DNA of 64,000 bases from Earliella scabrosa (Eukaryota > Basidiomycota > Agaricomycetes > Polyporales > Polyporaceae). The stretch spans positions 248,001 to 312,000 of the forward strand of contig JABYQQ010000013.1 in the NCBI GenBank assembly GCA_022605405.1, read 5' to 3'. Below are positions 36,858 through 48,768 of this stretch, in pieces. Under the pieces are notes generated by a model. It saw only the letters and a program-made list of their open reading frames with translations, ran no database searches and was not told the DNA's origin. The translations under genes and the position numbers were made by a program. How positions within the stretch are numbered: position 1 is the first letter of the stretch; each line of letters begins with the position of its first letter.

Positions 36858-37904
36858 GCGCGGCGGAGAGGACGCGGACGGCGATGGAGGGAGGCGGGCG
36901 GGCGGGGGCTATATGTGGGACGGCAGGAGGAGGCTTGGGACGACGGAGGCCGGGCTAAAAGGAAAAGGAAAAGGGGAGTGGCGGGGACGGAGGGTGGAGA
37001 AGATGGGAAATGGGACGGATTGGGAGGGGACAGTGGACAGGACGGTCTGTCGTCGGTCGCCCGGGCAGTCGCAGCCTCTGCCCCAGCTCTGCCCCAGCTC
37101 TGCTCTCTGTCCGCATTCGGTCGATTCGCACTCGAGCTTCCATGCCGCTGCACTCGCCGCTTCACATCCCTCCTCCGGGCGTATTTGCCCAAAACCAGCA
37201 CACGCCAGACACTCCTCCCAATCTCACCGTCATCTCTCTCCCAGCCCACGCGCAACATACCAGCCCTCGCCCGGCGAGCAGCGCGGCCCCGGCGCCCCCC
37301 GCACGCGACACGCGACGTCGACGCGTCCTCCCAGCGATCGCGCGACCGCATGAAGATCTCTCTGACGGGCCGCACGACCCTGTTACAGCCCGACGGGCGA
37401 CGGGCGACGTGCAGACGTGCCCCGCGGTGTCGGCCGTGATCTGATGCCCGCACGCGTCCGCGGACAGCTGCCCGACGCGAGGGGGGGGGGGGGGGGGGGG
37501 GGGGGCGGGTGCAGACGCGGCCGGCCTGTGCGCCTGCGAGGTTGAGCGCGATGGAACAGTGGGCAGAAATCACGACAAGCACGCACGGATCTGGGGCTGC
37601 GACGGGATTGACAGACGACGAGCGAGCGGGCGCGTCGAGGGAGCGCGCGTGCTGTGTCTGTGCAGGAGGAGAAGTCTGCACTGAGAGTGGACGGACGGCG
37701 TGCGCGCCATTCCTGCCGCCTTCTGGTTCTTCTCAGCCGCTCCATCCGCCAGAGACCTTCTATTTCCCTTCCACGCGAGCTCTCGAGTACAGCCACTTTC
37801 GGAACATTCCCCTCCGACTGTCATTTCCAGCGACCGCGACTGAGACTGCATGCCCGTGTCCCTCGCCAGTCCGTCTCGACCGACCGGCACAGTCCACAAC
37901 ATGT
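36858..37904. other. Upstream region of the Zn2Cys6 regulator
   Basis: About 1 kb, from the regulator's start to the NOP16 stop. No gene seen. It contains a 25-G tract and GC-rich sequence with long but featureless open frames. Confidence 0.4.
37481..37505 (+). repeat. Poly-G tract (25 G)
   Basis: 25 uninterrupted G, about 624 bp upstream of the transcription-factor start. Longest homopolymer in the window; length may be unreliable. Confidence 0.9.
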
Positions 37905-39071
37905 CTAGCCGCCCGCCCGGCCCACCCTCACCGCTCCAATCCCTCCCGCCTTGCGGATCGCCCGTCGCAGCTCTCCGGCCGTCCGCTGCTCTGCGTTCAG
38001 TCGGCGGTCCCGCGCCATCGCCTCCACGTCTTCCCCGTGCCGCTCGACGAGCCGCTGCAGGAGCCCCCGCTCGCCGTGCGACGTGAACCGCGGCGCCCGC
38101 GCATCTGTGCCCGCGCTTGACAGCTGCTCCAACGCTGGCAAAAGAGACAAACATGAGCGCGATGGCCCGCCAATCTGGAGGCGTATGCCGGGACCCCCGC
38201 GCTGACACAAGGATGAGAAGCACCCCGATGGCGGTGATCCTATCACATCCTTGAACCACGCCAGAATCCGATCCTCCACCCACCTTGCACGACCCGCGTG
38301 TCCACCCTCTCTTCCCTCGAGCTCCCCTCCCTGGGGTCCGAACCCAGTCCAACCCATCCCGCGAGCCGCGAGTCTCCGCTGGGGTCCAGAACTTCCTCCA
38401 GTCCGCCCTCCGTCATACCCACCCCCTCGTCCCCCCCTTCATCCCCCATCTGCACGTCCACGATGTTTCCCTCCGCGTCGCGGATGATTTTCCCGAACCC
38501 CTTCCGCAGTCCGCTTGAGCCCCCTTCGCGTCCTTCTTTCCCCGATTCAGACGAGGGCCCTGTTGCCTCCTTCCCGCTGCCGTCTTCATCTTCATCTCCA
38601 GGTACCGCGTGTGCACGCGCGGCCCGCTCCGTCCCCCCGGACGCGATCGGGTTCAGGGAGGCCGCGAGCCCCAGAGCTTCATAACTACAAGTAGAGCACA
38701 ACAGCAGCCGCGCATCAGTACGCGAACCCCACCCGTTCCGTAAGCCCTGCCCACCACGCGCCGGCAGCGCAGGGCAGATACACACAGTGGCACGTACTCA
38801 CTTTTGTCTAACCGTTTTCCGTGGGTCCCAGGCCTCCTGCAGCACTTTGGGGCCGCGAATGGCTAAATTCAGGACGCAAGGAAGGAAGGAAGGAGTGAAA
38901 AAGAGAAACGCTCAGTCCACATGGTGCTACGGCACGACAGGGCAGCGAGAAGAAGAAAAAAAAACGTCACCTACGTGGTTGTTTCTTGAGCAGCTTTTTC
39001 GCGCGCCGCGAGTGCTGCACGGGTTTGTGCGCTCCGGACCGCAGCTTGCGTCTCTGTCGGGGGTTCGCCAT
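37905..39071 (-). CDS. NOP16: 60S ribosome-biogenesis protein NOP16
   Basis: Nucleolar pre-60S assembly factor. Exon 1 starts MANPRQRRKLRSGAHKPVQH and SRRAKKLLKKQP; exon 2 gives PIRGPKVLQEAWDPRKTVRQ; exon 3 starts NYEALGLAASLNPIASGGTE and contains a long acidic insertion (GDEDEDGSGKEATGPSSESG) and GLRKGFGKIIRDAEGNIVDV. The last exon ends RLVERHGEDVEAMARDRRLN and RTAGELRRAIRKAGG, the conserved NOP16 C-terminus. The stop at 37905 adds a short tail. Divergent from QCR10. Start fixed by the conserved MANPRQRRK. Confidence 0.93.
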
Positions 39072-39510
39072 CTTCGATTTTCAGGGCTCCCGTGAGGCTG
39101 TTCACAGTCCAGAGTTCAGAGTCCAGGCGAGGCGTACGGGGCCGGGTAGATCGGATTTACGAGAGAAAGAGAAAAAAAGGAAGCGCAGAGATGAGCAGCA
39201 GAGGGAACAGTACTCAGAACCGCACGACGTGAGACGGTATCGCCTGACAGTGAGAGGCACACAGGGGCCCGGTGAAGGAGAGGATTGAGATCGAGTGTGT
39301 GGGCTGCTGAGGAAGTGGAAAACGCAAAGAACGCGGAGTCGGCTACTTGGGAGGAGCCCGGCGTCGGCCCAGCCCGCTCGGGTATTCCCGCAAGGCCCGC
39401 CAGCGGCGAGACGAGCCTGCTGGACGCCCTCCTTCCTCTCTGCAAACACACACCGCGCCAGTCGCATTCACGCACACCCGTTGTTGTCGTCCAGACTGCT
39501 CGTTCTCGAC
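39072..39510. promoter_or_regulatory. Divergent upstream region, NOP16 / QCR10
   Basis: 439 bp with no gene; contains both promoters. A short CAGTCCAGAGTTCAGAGTCCAGG direct-repeat-like stretch lies near 39107. Confidence 0.4.
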
Positions 39511-39969
39511 ATGTCTCGCGTCTACTTCCACGCCGTCCCTCCCCAGAAGCCCGTCGTCCAGGCAAGCCTGAATGAACTCTGCTTGCACGACTCGAGAACC
39601 CATCGGCTGACTTCGGGATGACCCCCCTTGCGTGTAGTTCTTCCGCACTTGGACGCCATCGCTCGGTCTGTGGGGTGCGGGTGCGGGTGTCACCGCCCTC
39701 TACGTGCGTCCCAACAATCTTCTTTCGCAAAAAGTTACGGTGTTTTTGACGAGCCGTCCTGAATTTGCTAGCTTCTGTCCGTCACGCCCCTCGTCAAGCG
39801 CGGTTTCCTGTCCAAGGTACCCGTGGTACGTCTCATCCCCCCTTCCTTCCTGTTGTCCGCACAAATCCGTGTTCCTGAACGATGTGCCCCCCTCCCCCCT
39901 CCCCATGCGCGGTTTCAGATCGGTGGATACTGGGAGGACAAGACGCCCGCGTCGGACAAGCCGTTCTAG
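39511..39969 (+). CDS. QCR10: Ubiquinol-cytochrome c reductase subunit QCR10
   Basis: Small single-span subunit of respiratory complex III. Four exons: MSRVYFHAVPPQKPVVQ (39511-39561), FFRTWTPSLGLWGAGAGVTA, LLSVTPLVKRGFLSKVPV, and IGGYWEDKTPASDKPF. The membrane helix is GLWGAGAGVTALYLLSV; the C-terminus SKVPVIGxYxEDKTPxSDKPF is the family hallmark. The first intron (39562-39637) has the donor AG|GCAAGC, a GC-AG intron; the remaining introns start GTGCGT and GTACGT. About 75 residues, normal for the family. Confidence 0.9.
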
Positions 39970-40403
39970 CTTCCACTTAGAGTCAGACACGTCTTCTTCG
40001 TCTACCTCTCACATCCAATCCATAATGCACGCACGCACGACGTGGACGATATCCGGCACGATCCCCGTAGAGCAATAGACATTCTCTCTCGCCGTCCGTC
40101 CATGGCAGCGCCGCACGCTCGCCGTCCGAGCCCGTTGCGCACCCCCTTGCTACATGAACTTTGAAAGGAACGTTGAGCTCTGAACCATCCAGGGCAAGGC
40201 TTCCCCGCGTGCACTAGCTGCACACGGCGGCAAGCACCAGCCCATATCCATATCCATACCACACAACGCATAAGCCCTTCCCTACCCACCCCATCCAAAG
40301 CTCCAAACTTCCCAAACTTCCAAACCCAAACCCAACGCTGCACCTTCGCGGACCCCCAAAAACCTCCAAGCTCCGATTGCGATCACGATCGAATACGCCG
40401 TCG
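39970..40403. other. Convergent 3' intergenic region
   Basis: 434 bp between QCR10 and the HAD gene, no gene seen. The stretch 40290-40340 is A/C-rich with short CCAAAC-type repeats. Confidence 0.45.
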
Positions 40404-42458
40404 TTACAGCCTGGAAGGCGTCGTCGCCCGCCCGGCTGGCTCGAGCGCGCCTCCGCCTCCTCCTTCGCCGCCGCTGCCAGTAGTCAGGTCGATGCCCAGC
40501 TTGGCTTCGAGCTTCTTGAGCGCCTCGAGCGATCCGCCAATGGGCACCTCTGGGACAGGAAAAGAGGCAAGAGAGAGGGCGAGCCGTCAGCGGAGGCGGC
40601 ATGGAAGTGAGGCAGGCGGGCAGGCACGGGGCGCGCGACCCGTCTGCGCGCACCCACCCGCATTGGCATTGGCATTGGCATTGGCAAAGGATGTTGTACG
40701 TACGGATGGTCTCCATGCCGAGCGCCTGTGCTGCTTTGAGGTTCCTGCGTATATGCGTGGGTTCGTACGTCAGTCAGACACGTCAGAGGGCGCGGTATAG
40801 AAGTGCGCTAGGCCGCGTGCTACGCTCTCTCTATCTCTCTCTCTGGTGTGCGCTCGGCGGACAGCGGAGGGACGGACTTACATTCCGAGGTCGTCCAGGA
40901 AGACGGCTTCCGAGGGTTTGATCCCGTTGCGCTCGCACGCGAGGAGGTAGATGCCGGGCTCGGGCTTCCTGTTCAGAGTGGGAGCGAGAGTGAGAGCGTG
41001 CGCCCGAGTAGGGGTGGAGGTAGGGTAGGGTAGCCGTCAGTCGTGAATCCTCGCGTTCCGTGCCTGCTGCTGCTGCTGCAAGCGCACACAACCACAGCGA
41101 CCACAGCATGGAGAAGAAGGCGAAGATGAAGACGAAGAAGACGAAGACCAAGAAGGAGGAGGAGGAGAGGAAGAAGAAGAAACAGGAGAAGAAACGGGAG
41201 AAGAGAGCATGCGCGCACCTCATTCCCAGCGTGCTGGAGTCGCAGAAGTCGTCGAAGAGGGCGCGGAGGCGGGGCGGGGTCGCGCCCTCGTGCCAGCCGA
41301 GGAAGGCGCGCTCGGACGAGACGGAGAAGCGGGGGTCCCGCCCCTCTGGCGGCGGCGCATCGCCGATGATGTCGGCATCGGACTTTGAGAAGTTGTTCGT
41401 GAGCGCGATCACCCGCCACCTGCCCGCCGCTGCATCATCGATCGCGTGCGCGCAACGTATGGTATGTATGTACGCGTGCGAGGCGGGGTTCGGGGTTCGG
41501 GAACGGCCATGGCGCATGCATATGCATGCGTGCGTGCGTGGATGGTCGATGGCGTGCGAAACGAGGGGGAAAAACGTCGGTGCGTCAGCGCAAGGGTGGA
41601 GGAGAGCGTCGCGGACGTCGACTTGCCTCGGATGCGCCTGATCGCCTCGACGACGCGCGCGTCGAACTCGCCGCTCTCCCGCATCATCCGCCCGAAGAGC
41701 TGATCGTGACAGTTCCTATCAGCGTTGGCACTCGATCTCCACCCCCACACCCCCGCGAACGGGAACGCGCACGCGTGTCACCACCGCGCGCGAATCCGCG
41801 CCAGCCTCACCTCGCGCCCGTCGATGGACAACGTCTCTGGGAGCTTCGGGCACGCTGCGGGGCACGTCACAGAGCAGGCGGGTCAGCTTCGGCTTCGGGC
41901 AACGTTCACGGGATGATGCGCCGCCGCTCGGGGCTGGGACGCATCGGAACTCGGAGACGAGAAGGGAAAGGAAAGGAAAGGGGAGGGGAAGGGAGGGGGA
42001 GAAGGAAGGGCGACTGACCGAGCCCGTGCCGCTTGCAGTACTTGGCGTACGCCGGGTTGTTGACCACCGTGTCCGAGAGCTCGCGACCGAACTGCTCGTA
42101 GAAGGGGAAGAGGGGGATCTCGCCCCGCTCGAACTTCTGCCAGGCGCCGTGCGATCCGCGCGTCGTGCTGGCGGGGCGCAAGCGGGCGGGGAGAGGGAAG
42201 GGGTATCAGCGCTACCTTCTTTGGGAGACGAGGTTAGCGCGACCGCCGTGGGTGGTTCGGGCTTACATGGCGCAGTTGATGTAGTTGTTCGGGATCCCGT
42301 GCTCTCGCTCGTACGCAGCGATGGCTATGAGGGGGCTGCGGCAGACGACTCCGCCAATCTGTGGGATGCGAGGTTCGACAGTAGTGAGGTTCATACTTGT
42401 TCGCAGTGGTACTGGTGCTTACGTCGAAGATCACAGCCTTGAGGTGCGGCGAGGTCAT
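40404..42458 (-). CDS. HAD-superfamily hydrolase (epoxide-hydrolase N-domain/ACAD10-like)
   Basis: Phosphatase-type hydrolase; substrate unknown. Start MTSPHLKAVIFD joins over an intron to IGGVVCRSPLIAIAAYEREH (HAD motif I, DxGGV form). A cap follows (WQKFERGEIPLFPFYEQFGR), then AIRRIRAAGRWRVIALTNNF (motif II, LTNN), KPEPGIYLLACERNGIKPSE (motif III Lys) and VFLDDLGMNLKAAQALGME (motif IV DD), ending VPIGGSLEALKKLEAKLG plus a Gly/Ala-rich tail. The intron before AAGRWRV (41430-41636, 207 nt) has a GCAAGT donor, required by phase. Another intron holds a 100-bp purine/pyrimidine tract and one holds a hexanucleotide repeat. Confidence 0.9.
40661..40686. repeat. CATTGG tandem repeat
   Basis: Four exact CATTGG units plus CA in an intron of the HAD gene near its 3' end. 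Confidence 0.9.
41108..41209. repeat. Purine-rich (GAA/GAG) low-complexity tract
   Basis: About 100 bp almost all A/G on the plus strand, i.e. a polypyrimidine tract in the HAD transcript, inside the intron before KPEPG. It makes a fake Lys/Glu-rich frame on the plus strand. Confidence 0.8.
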
Positions 42459-43505
42459 GGCTATGCCTTAACGAGAACTTCGCGCTTGTGTAGCTGTATA
42501 GGCCACACAAAAGGGTCCGAGTAGATGGCTGTACGAGAAGGCCTGTCGAGAGGTTAACTAGTGTGAATAGCGCGGTGCTGTCGCCGAGTTGATAGAGGTG
42601 ATTCAGCGATGCCTCGTAACGTGCACGAATGGACGCCCTCGAGGTCGATACCTGTGGGTTAGTGGATAGAGACAACGGTAAGTACAACGATGCTGCACCG
42701 CCAGCACTTGTTGACTCCGGGCGCGGCAGTTCGTTCAGTCCGAGAGAGAGCGGGTCATATGATTCAGCGCGCTAGGCCCGAGCCCCGAGATCTCGCCCAG
42801 ATTGGCTTTGCTCCATCTTCCCTTGGCCTCGGGATGCCCATGCTTACAATTGTAGATCTTGGCCGTGTGCGTTGCGCAGGTTGGGACGCTTTGCTCGTCG
42901 AGAGCTGGAAGATGAGTACGAGGAAATGCTTGGGATATGCAGCCGCTCAGTTGTGTGGGACGCTGTCTACGGTGCCGGTGCCGCGCCGAGACGTGCCGTC
43001 CAGAATTGTGAAGGCCGGCGGCAGTGCTCGGCGACGTCATTCGCAATGAACCACTCTTCTTGTCTTGGCCTCTTCCTGCGCTCCTAAGCGGCACGATGAC
43101 TGAGGCTCCGGCCGTCCACACGGCACAGTAGCAGAGGCATACTGACCGGGCCATACAGCTTGTCTGAGGATACAGTGAGTAGCACAGAGCGAGTTTGCGT
43201 GCATGTTGGAAAGCCTCAGCGGATGACGAGCGCGCTCAATGTTACACCGCCCGTACTTCGCAACTGCACACGACGAGCTCGGATGACAATATGGAGTCTT
43301 AACACCGCAGAGGAGTCATTGCGGCTGCTGCGGGCACTGAGCCGGCCGACACTGCTTGGAGGACTCTCACAGCCCTGGCGAGCTCTCTGCCACAGTCCCT
43401 GATCGCTCTCTTAAGGGCGCCAACTTGTCCATCTCCCCTTTGACGTTCCCGTCATCATCATCCATTCGTGCACCCCCGCACCCTACCTCCTCTCTCCGCA
43501 CATAC
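42459..43505. promoter_or_regulatory. Divergent upstream region, HAD hydrolase / penta-EF-hand
   Basis: 1,047 bp with no supported gene. The last ~70 bp before the EF-hand ATG is C/T-rich, as in many fungal promoters. Frames of about 100-140 codons exist but have no features. Confidence 0.45.
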
Positions 43506-44780
43506 ATGTCTATTCACTACGGTGGCCCTCATCGACACTCTTCGCAGTCTTCACGTTACAGCGCATCCACACCGCGCCCCGTCAGCTCGCAATATGGCGC
43601 CCCGCCACCCCAAGGCTACTACGGCGGCGCCCCAGGATACGGAGGTCATGCTGCCCACGCTCCCCCACCCGGAGCCGATCCCCAGCTGTGGCAGTGGTTC
43701 TCAGCAGTCGATGTGGATCATTCGGGATCGATTAGCGTGACCGAGTTGCAGGCCGCTTTGGTGAATGGTGCGTGTCCTCGTCCGAGCTCGTTCTCGGGCG
43801 GCGTTGATCTCCTCTTCGATCGCGGCTGATCGCGGGCTTGCGAACTGCAGGGAACTGGACGAGTGAGTTTCTTTCTCTGTGTTCGTGCGCGGTTCGGGTG
43901 CAGGCCGAGGTGGGGCTCCGCATCTCAGATGTCCGACCCATATAGCCTATGGGACACGGACGCGCGCCCGCCTCGTGGCTGCACCATGAACGTGCCCTCC
44001 CATGCCTCTGCAGTCCGGAGATTAACGCATGCCCGTGATCTGTAGGGTTCGACCTCGATACGGTTAAGATGCTGATGTCCATCTTCGTGAGTACGCTGTC
44101 CTCGGCTACGATCGCTCTGTGCTAAAACGTCTCGCAGGACACGGACCGCAGTGGCACGATCGGGTTCAACGGCAAGTCACTCACGTCGTCGCCTGCCTGC
44201 CTGCCTGCCGGGCGGCGCGAGCCTAAGTCGCGTGCGGTGTGCTAACGGATCCGTTCCAGAATTCGCCGGGCTGTGGAAGTACATCCAGGACTGGCAGAAC
44301 GTCTTCAGGCACTTCGACCGAGATCGGTCAGGGTCAATAGACGGAGCCGAGCTCTCTGAGGCGCTGCGTAGCTTTGGGTACAACCTGTCGCCGACGCTCC
44401 TGTCGCTGCTGGAGCAGAAGTACGGTGAGTTGGGCAGCTCGTGTGCCGCCAGAGACCGCCGTTGAGCGTGTGCTGAACTTGAAGTAGCTTCCGGACCTTC
44501 TGACCGGTACGGGCCCCCGCCTGGCATCACGTTTGACCGCTTCGTTCGGGCGTGTGTCGTTGTGAAGACCCTCACGGAAGCGTTCCAGCGGTATGTTCTT
44601 GTATGCTCTCTTCCTAACAGAGCGCGGTGACTTACCACGGTGCTCAGGGTCGACACCGACCGCGACGGCTGGGTGCAGATGAACTACGAGCAGTTCATGA
44701 AGGTAGGCAGCCGATTTTCCAGCCAGCATGCTCGGAGCTTAGCTCATCCTCCGTTGCAGATCGTGCTCAGTGCGCCCTGA
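43506..44780 (+). CDS. PEF1: Penta-EF-hand calcium-binding protein (ALG-2/peflin type)
   Basis: Calcium sensor with a Gly/Pro/Tyr-rich N-terminus (APPPQGYYGGAPGYGGHAAH). Loops: AVDVDHSGSISVTELQAAL (EF1), FDTDRSGTIGFNEF (EF2), FDRDRSGSIDGAELSEAL (EF3), ITFDRFVRACVVVKTL (EF4 region), VDTDRDGWVQMNYEQF (EF5). EF1-3 keep the Asp/Ser/Gly loop pattern. The 12-nt exon 43851-43862 joins LVNG to NWTR and FDLDTVKMLMSIF. The intron 44172-44259 has a GCAAGT donor and joins IGFN to EFAGLW; a good GCTAAC branch site is visible. Start is the ATG giving MSIHYGGPH. Confidence 0.93.
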
Positions 44781-45641
44781 TTGCGTTCCTGTCTCGCTTA
44801 CCCGTTGTCCATGCTTCGTGAAACTTGTGCCGTGATATTTTCTGCTGCTACGACTGCCACGACCGTACGTTATCGCCCCAGACCGTAATAGTGAACCATC
44901 GTAGATCCGTTTGCATGTATTTACGTCGCTGACCTGTACGTTGATGTGTCTCAAGTTGTGTACTATTATATTATCGCATCATCACCCTCCTGACGTGTGG
45001 TATGCTCGATCGACTGTCCTTCTTCGACGAAGTGGCATCGGCTAGGGCCGCTCAGAGGCCAGAGCTGTTCCGTGTTGACCGCTGTGGGACCGCCATGATC
45101 CATCTTGTGTTGCGCGCCCGTGCCCACCACAACGTGCTGGACTTCTGTGGGCGGCGTGCCTAGCAGCAATCTTTGGGTTCTCACCTTCGCTGGCACTAGG
45201 ACTTTGCTGCCACTGCGACGCACGACAGTAAGTGCTGCGTGACTTGGATTCTGACTTGAAGCTCGAAGCGGTGAGTCGGCCCGCCCTCACCTTCCTAAAC
45301 AGGCCTGGGCGGCAGAGTCGGGTACTGACTGCGAACTGTATTCACATGGATGTAGAGTGTACGGAGTTGAGAGATCACCGCGGCCCGTCTGTTCTCGCTC
45401 TCCGCCACGTCCCCCGCTTGGCATACTTACCCCAGTTGTACCCCAGTGTACCTCTTCCACCACCAACTGCTACTTACCCTCGTTCAGCTGCGGTGCGGCC
45501 TAGTGATTGTCTCCTGCTCTGACCCAGTGTATATCTGGTGAGTAAACCCCACACTTACGACCGCCGTCACTCTCCGAGCCAAAGATATGCTCATGCTCAA
45601 CGCGTCACGCTTTGTCCGTCCTGCGCTCTACGGCTTCAAAG
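44781..45641. promoter_or_regulatory. Intergenic region, EF-hand / acyl-CoA synthetase
   Basis: 861 bp between tandem genes, holding the EF-hand 3' UTR and the synthetase promoter. No gene seen. Confidence 0.4.
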
Positions 45642-48600
45642 ATGGCTGCCTCGACTCCCTCGTTCGCGCATCTTCCGGTTCCCCTGCCCGCGGGCGTGGA
45701 CTACAACAAGCAATGCGTGGAGGTGCCGGGCACTAAGCGTCCAGGGCAGACACGTACGTCCTTCACTCGTCTTGCACGCGCCATGCCATACTGACCTGAC
45801 ACTGACGCAACACAGCACACTACCGCGGATGTGAGTTTCCAGCTCAAAATCCACCTCTTCGCCTCCTTCGCTCCCTCCATTCTCCATCACTGCAACGCAA
45901 ACACTAACTGTGATCCGCCCCGCGCGCCCTCCCCGTGCCCACAGCGGCGTACCCTTACGTGACGCTCGAGTCGCCCAACGTCTTCACGAACCTGCTCCAG
46001 ATCTACGACGAGGGCTTCAAGCGCGCCAAGGGCGGCCCCTTCCTCGGCCACCGCCCCGTCATCTCCCAGGAGCCGCTGAAGTTCGCGAACCACCACGTCT
46101 GGGAGTCGTGGCCCGAGGTCGATGCGCGTCGCCGCGCGCTCGGTAGTGCCATCCACAAGCTCTTCAACGACGGCAAGCTCGGAGGTGGGGACCTGCCCAC
46201 GGTCGGTATCTGGAGCAAGAACTGCCCCAGTATGTGTCGCCGTCGCTCTCTGTCTTCTTGAAATACGAGCTTGACTATGACGTCCTTGGCCCGCGCAACT
46301 CGCAATTGACGCGGCATTGGACATGGACTCGTCTGCGCAGACTGGCAGGTCATCGACCTCTCCCTCCAAGCGTATGCCAAAGTCGGCGTCAGTCTATACG
46401 ATACTTTGGGGAAGGACTCGGCAGGTGCGTGATCGGCTAGCGGTGTGTGGGCGCCGGATGCTCAAGGTTGCCGGTTGCATGCGTCATCTATGCAGAGTTT
46501 ATGTGAGTTGCACCTGCATGCTGTAGCCTGTCGAGTCAGGACTCAGTACTCACCTCGTCATGCTAGCATCAACCACTCCGAGCTCTCGATCATCTTTGCG
46601 ACCCCAGGGCACATCCCCTCGCTGTTGAAGCTCGCCTCGAAATGCCCCGTCATGAAGATGGTGGTCGCCATGGAGCCGCTCTCCTCGCAGACCAAGGCCG
46701 TCTTGACTGCTTGGGGCGAGTCTGTCAACGTTGAGGTGAAGGAGCTGTCCGAATGTGCGTGCATAGTCGTCGCAGTCTCGGTGTCCGGTGTCTGATGTCG
46801 ACTGCCAGTGGAGGAGTTTGGTCGTGCCAACCTCACCGAAGTCATTCCTCCGACGGCAGACTCAATTGCCACCATCTGTTACACCTCGGTGAGTGCGGCC
46901 GCCCCTATGGCACGAAGCAATGTAGTGATATGCGCTCCAGGGCACCACCGGCCTGCCAAAAGGTGTCGTTATCACCCACGGTGCTATGGCGCAGGCCGTA
47001 TACGGGTACCTGCATCAGTTCCAGATGGATAACGAGACCACCATGATGTCCTTCCTGCCGCTCGCCCACATCTATGAGGTAAATTCGAAACATCCCCGTA
47101 CGCAATCTTAGAGCAAGCTACTTACCGGTCACACAGCGTGTCATGGAGCTCATTGCTGTTTGCATGGGTGGCCAAATCGGTTACACCACCGGCGATCCGT
47201 TGAACCTGTTGGAGGACCTTGCGATCCTGAAGCCGCACTTTGTGCCCTTGGTCCCGCGTGTCCTTAACAGGGTCTACCAATCGGCCATGGCTGCCGGCAC
47301 CGCACCCGGTATCAAGGGCGCGCTCTTCCGCAAGGCAGTCGCCACGAAGCTAGCTAACCTGAAGACGAACGGCCAATTCTACCACGCCTTCTGGGATAAG
47401 CTAGTGTTCAGGAAGGTGAGCTCCTCGGCTGGCGCGATCGCAGTCCTCGGTAGCTTAGAATGTATCGCAGCTGCAAAACGTGCTTGGCGGAAGGATGAAG
47501 CTCCTGACGACGGGCTCTGCGCCTATTAGCGCGAACGTTATGGACTTCCTGAAGATCGGCTTACTCACCGAGGTCATCGAAGGTGCGTGCCGCAGCTGCT
47601 CCCCCTAGCCCTCCCGGTGCAGTCTAAACCCAATCATTCCGGCAGGGTACGGAATGACCGAGAACTGCGGCTCCTTTGTGCGTACCTGGACTTACGATCC
47701 CAAGTCGAGCGGCACCGTCGGCTCTCCGCTCCCGAACTGCGAGCTGAAGCTCATCGACGTCCCGTCCATGGGCTACTCGGCCGAGGACAAGCCGTACCCC
47801 CGCGGTGAGATCTGCATGCGGGGTGCGCAGAGGTTCACTTGCTACTACAAGGGTGCGTGGCGCGTCTAGTCGCGAGCGTGGTGTGCCGAATTTGACCGTG
47901 TGTGCACTCCAGACCCGAAGAAGACGGCCGAGACCATCGACGAGGAAGGCTGGCTGCACACCGGCGACGTGGGCCTTCTCGACGACGCGCTCCGCCTGAA
48001 GATCATCGACCGTGTCAAGGTCGGACAGCCTTTCCTCCCGCGCGTCGTCGTCGAACTCTAAACAAACCGCGTGCTGACGTGCGCGCCCCTTCTCCCCTCC
48101 CACAGAACATCATGAAGCTCGCGCAGGGCGAGTACGTCGCGCTCGAGAACGTGGAGAACATCTACAGCGGGCACCCGCTCGTCGCGCAGCTCTACGTGCA
48201 CGGCGACTCGCTCCAGTCGTACCTCATCGCGGTCGCCGTGCCGGACCCGGTGCAGTTCGCCGCGCTCGTCTCGCGCGTGCGGGGCAAGGCGGTCGCCCCA
48301 GAGGACGCGGCCGCGCTCGGCGAGGCCGCAAAGGACCCGCAGATCGTCGCGACGTTCCTCGCCGAGCTCCAGAAGCAGGCACGCAAGCACAAGCTCAAGG
48401 GGTGCGTAGTAGCGTTTGGGTATTTTCGTCGACCGGCCGAATCCCGTGGCCGCCCGTTGCATTTGCGTTTTGTTTGGGTATGACTGTTATCTGACGTGTG
48501 ATTCGCTCGCGTTTGCGTTTGCAGGTTCGAGCAGATCAAGAGGATCTATTTGACGACGGAGGCCATGACCACCGAGAATGGGTGCTTGACACCGACTTTG

Positions 48601-48768
48601 AAGATCAAGAGGTGCGTGCGGGACCGTGTCTGGTCCTCGTATCTGACACAGCTAATGTCATCCCACGTTCGTGTCCGCAGGAAGGAGACGTACACGTTCT
48701 TCAAGGAGCCGCTCGACGCGCTCTATGCGCTCGGCGACCCCACCGGAGGTTCGACCATGAAGCTCTGA
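45642..48768 (+). CDS. Long-chain fatty acyl-CoA synthetase (AMP-binding)
   Basis: Activates fatty acids to acyl-CoA via an acyl-adenylate. N-terminus [36 protein letters not shown] with a 15-nt exon (45816-45830), then [42 protein letters not shown] (AMP/ATP-binding motif, split by an intron after S), [37 protein letters not shown] (motif with Tyr/Gly/Thr/Glu), [35 protein letters not shown] with the catalytic Lys region, and [15 protein letters not shown] end ([20 protein letters not shown]). It ends GGSTMKL; a C-terminal KL fits a weak peroxisomal signal. Full length for the family; about fourteen introns. Confidence 0.95.

Noticed and set aside
41060..41641. Plus-strand Lys/Glu-rich open frame (~190 codons)
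   Set aside because: It is the complement of a pyrimidine-rich intron and exons of the HAD gene; no domain or start context.
42735..43154. Open frame of 139 codons upstream of the penta-EF-hand gene
   Set aside because: No domain, Cys/His/Arg-rich composition typical of random GC-rich frames, lies in a divergent promoter region.
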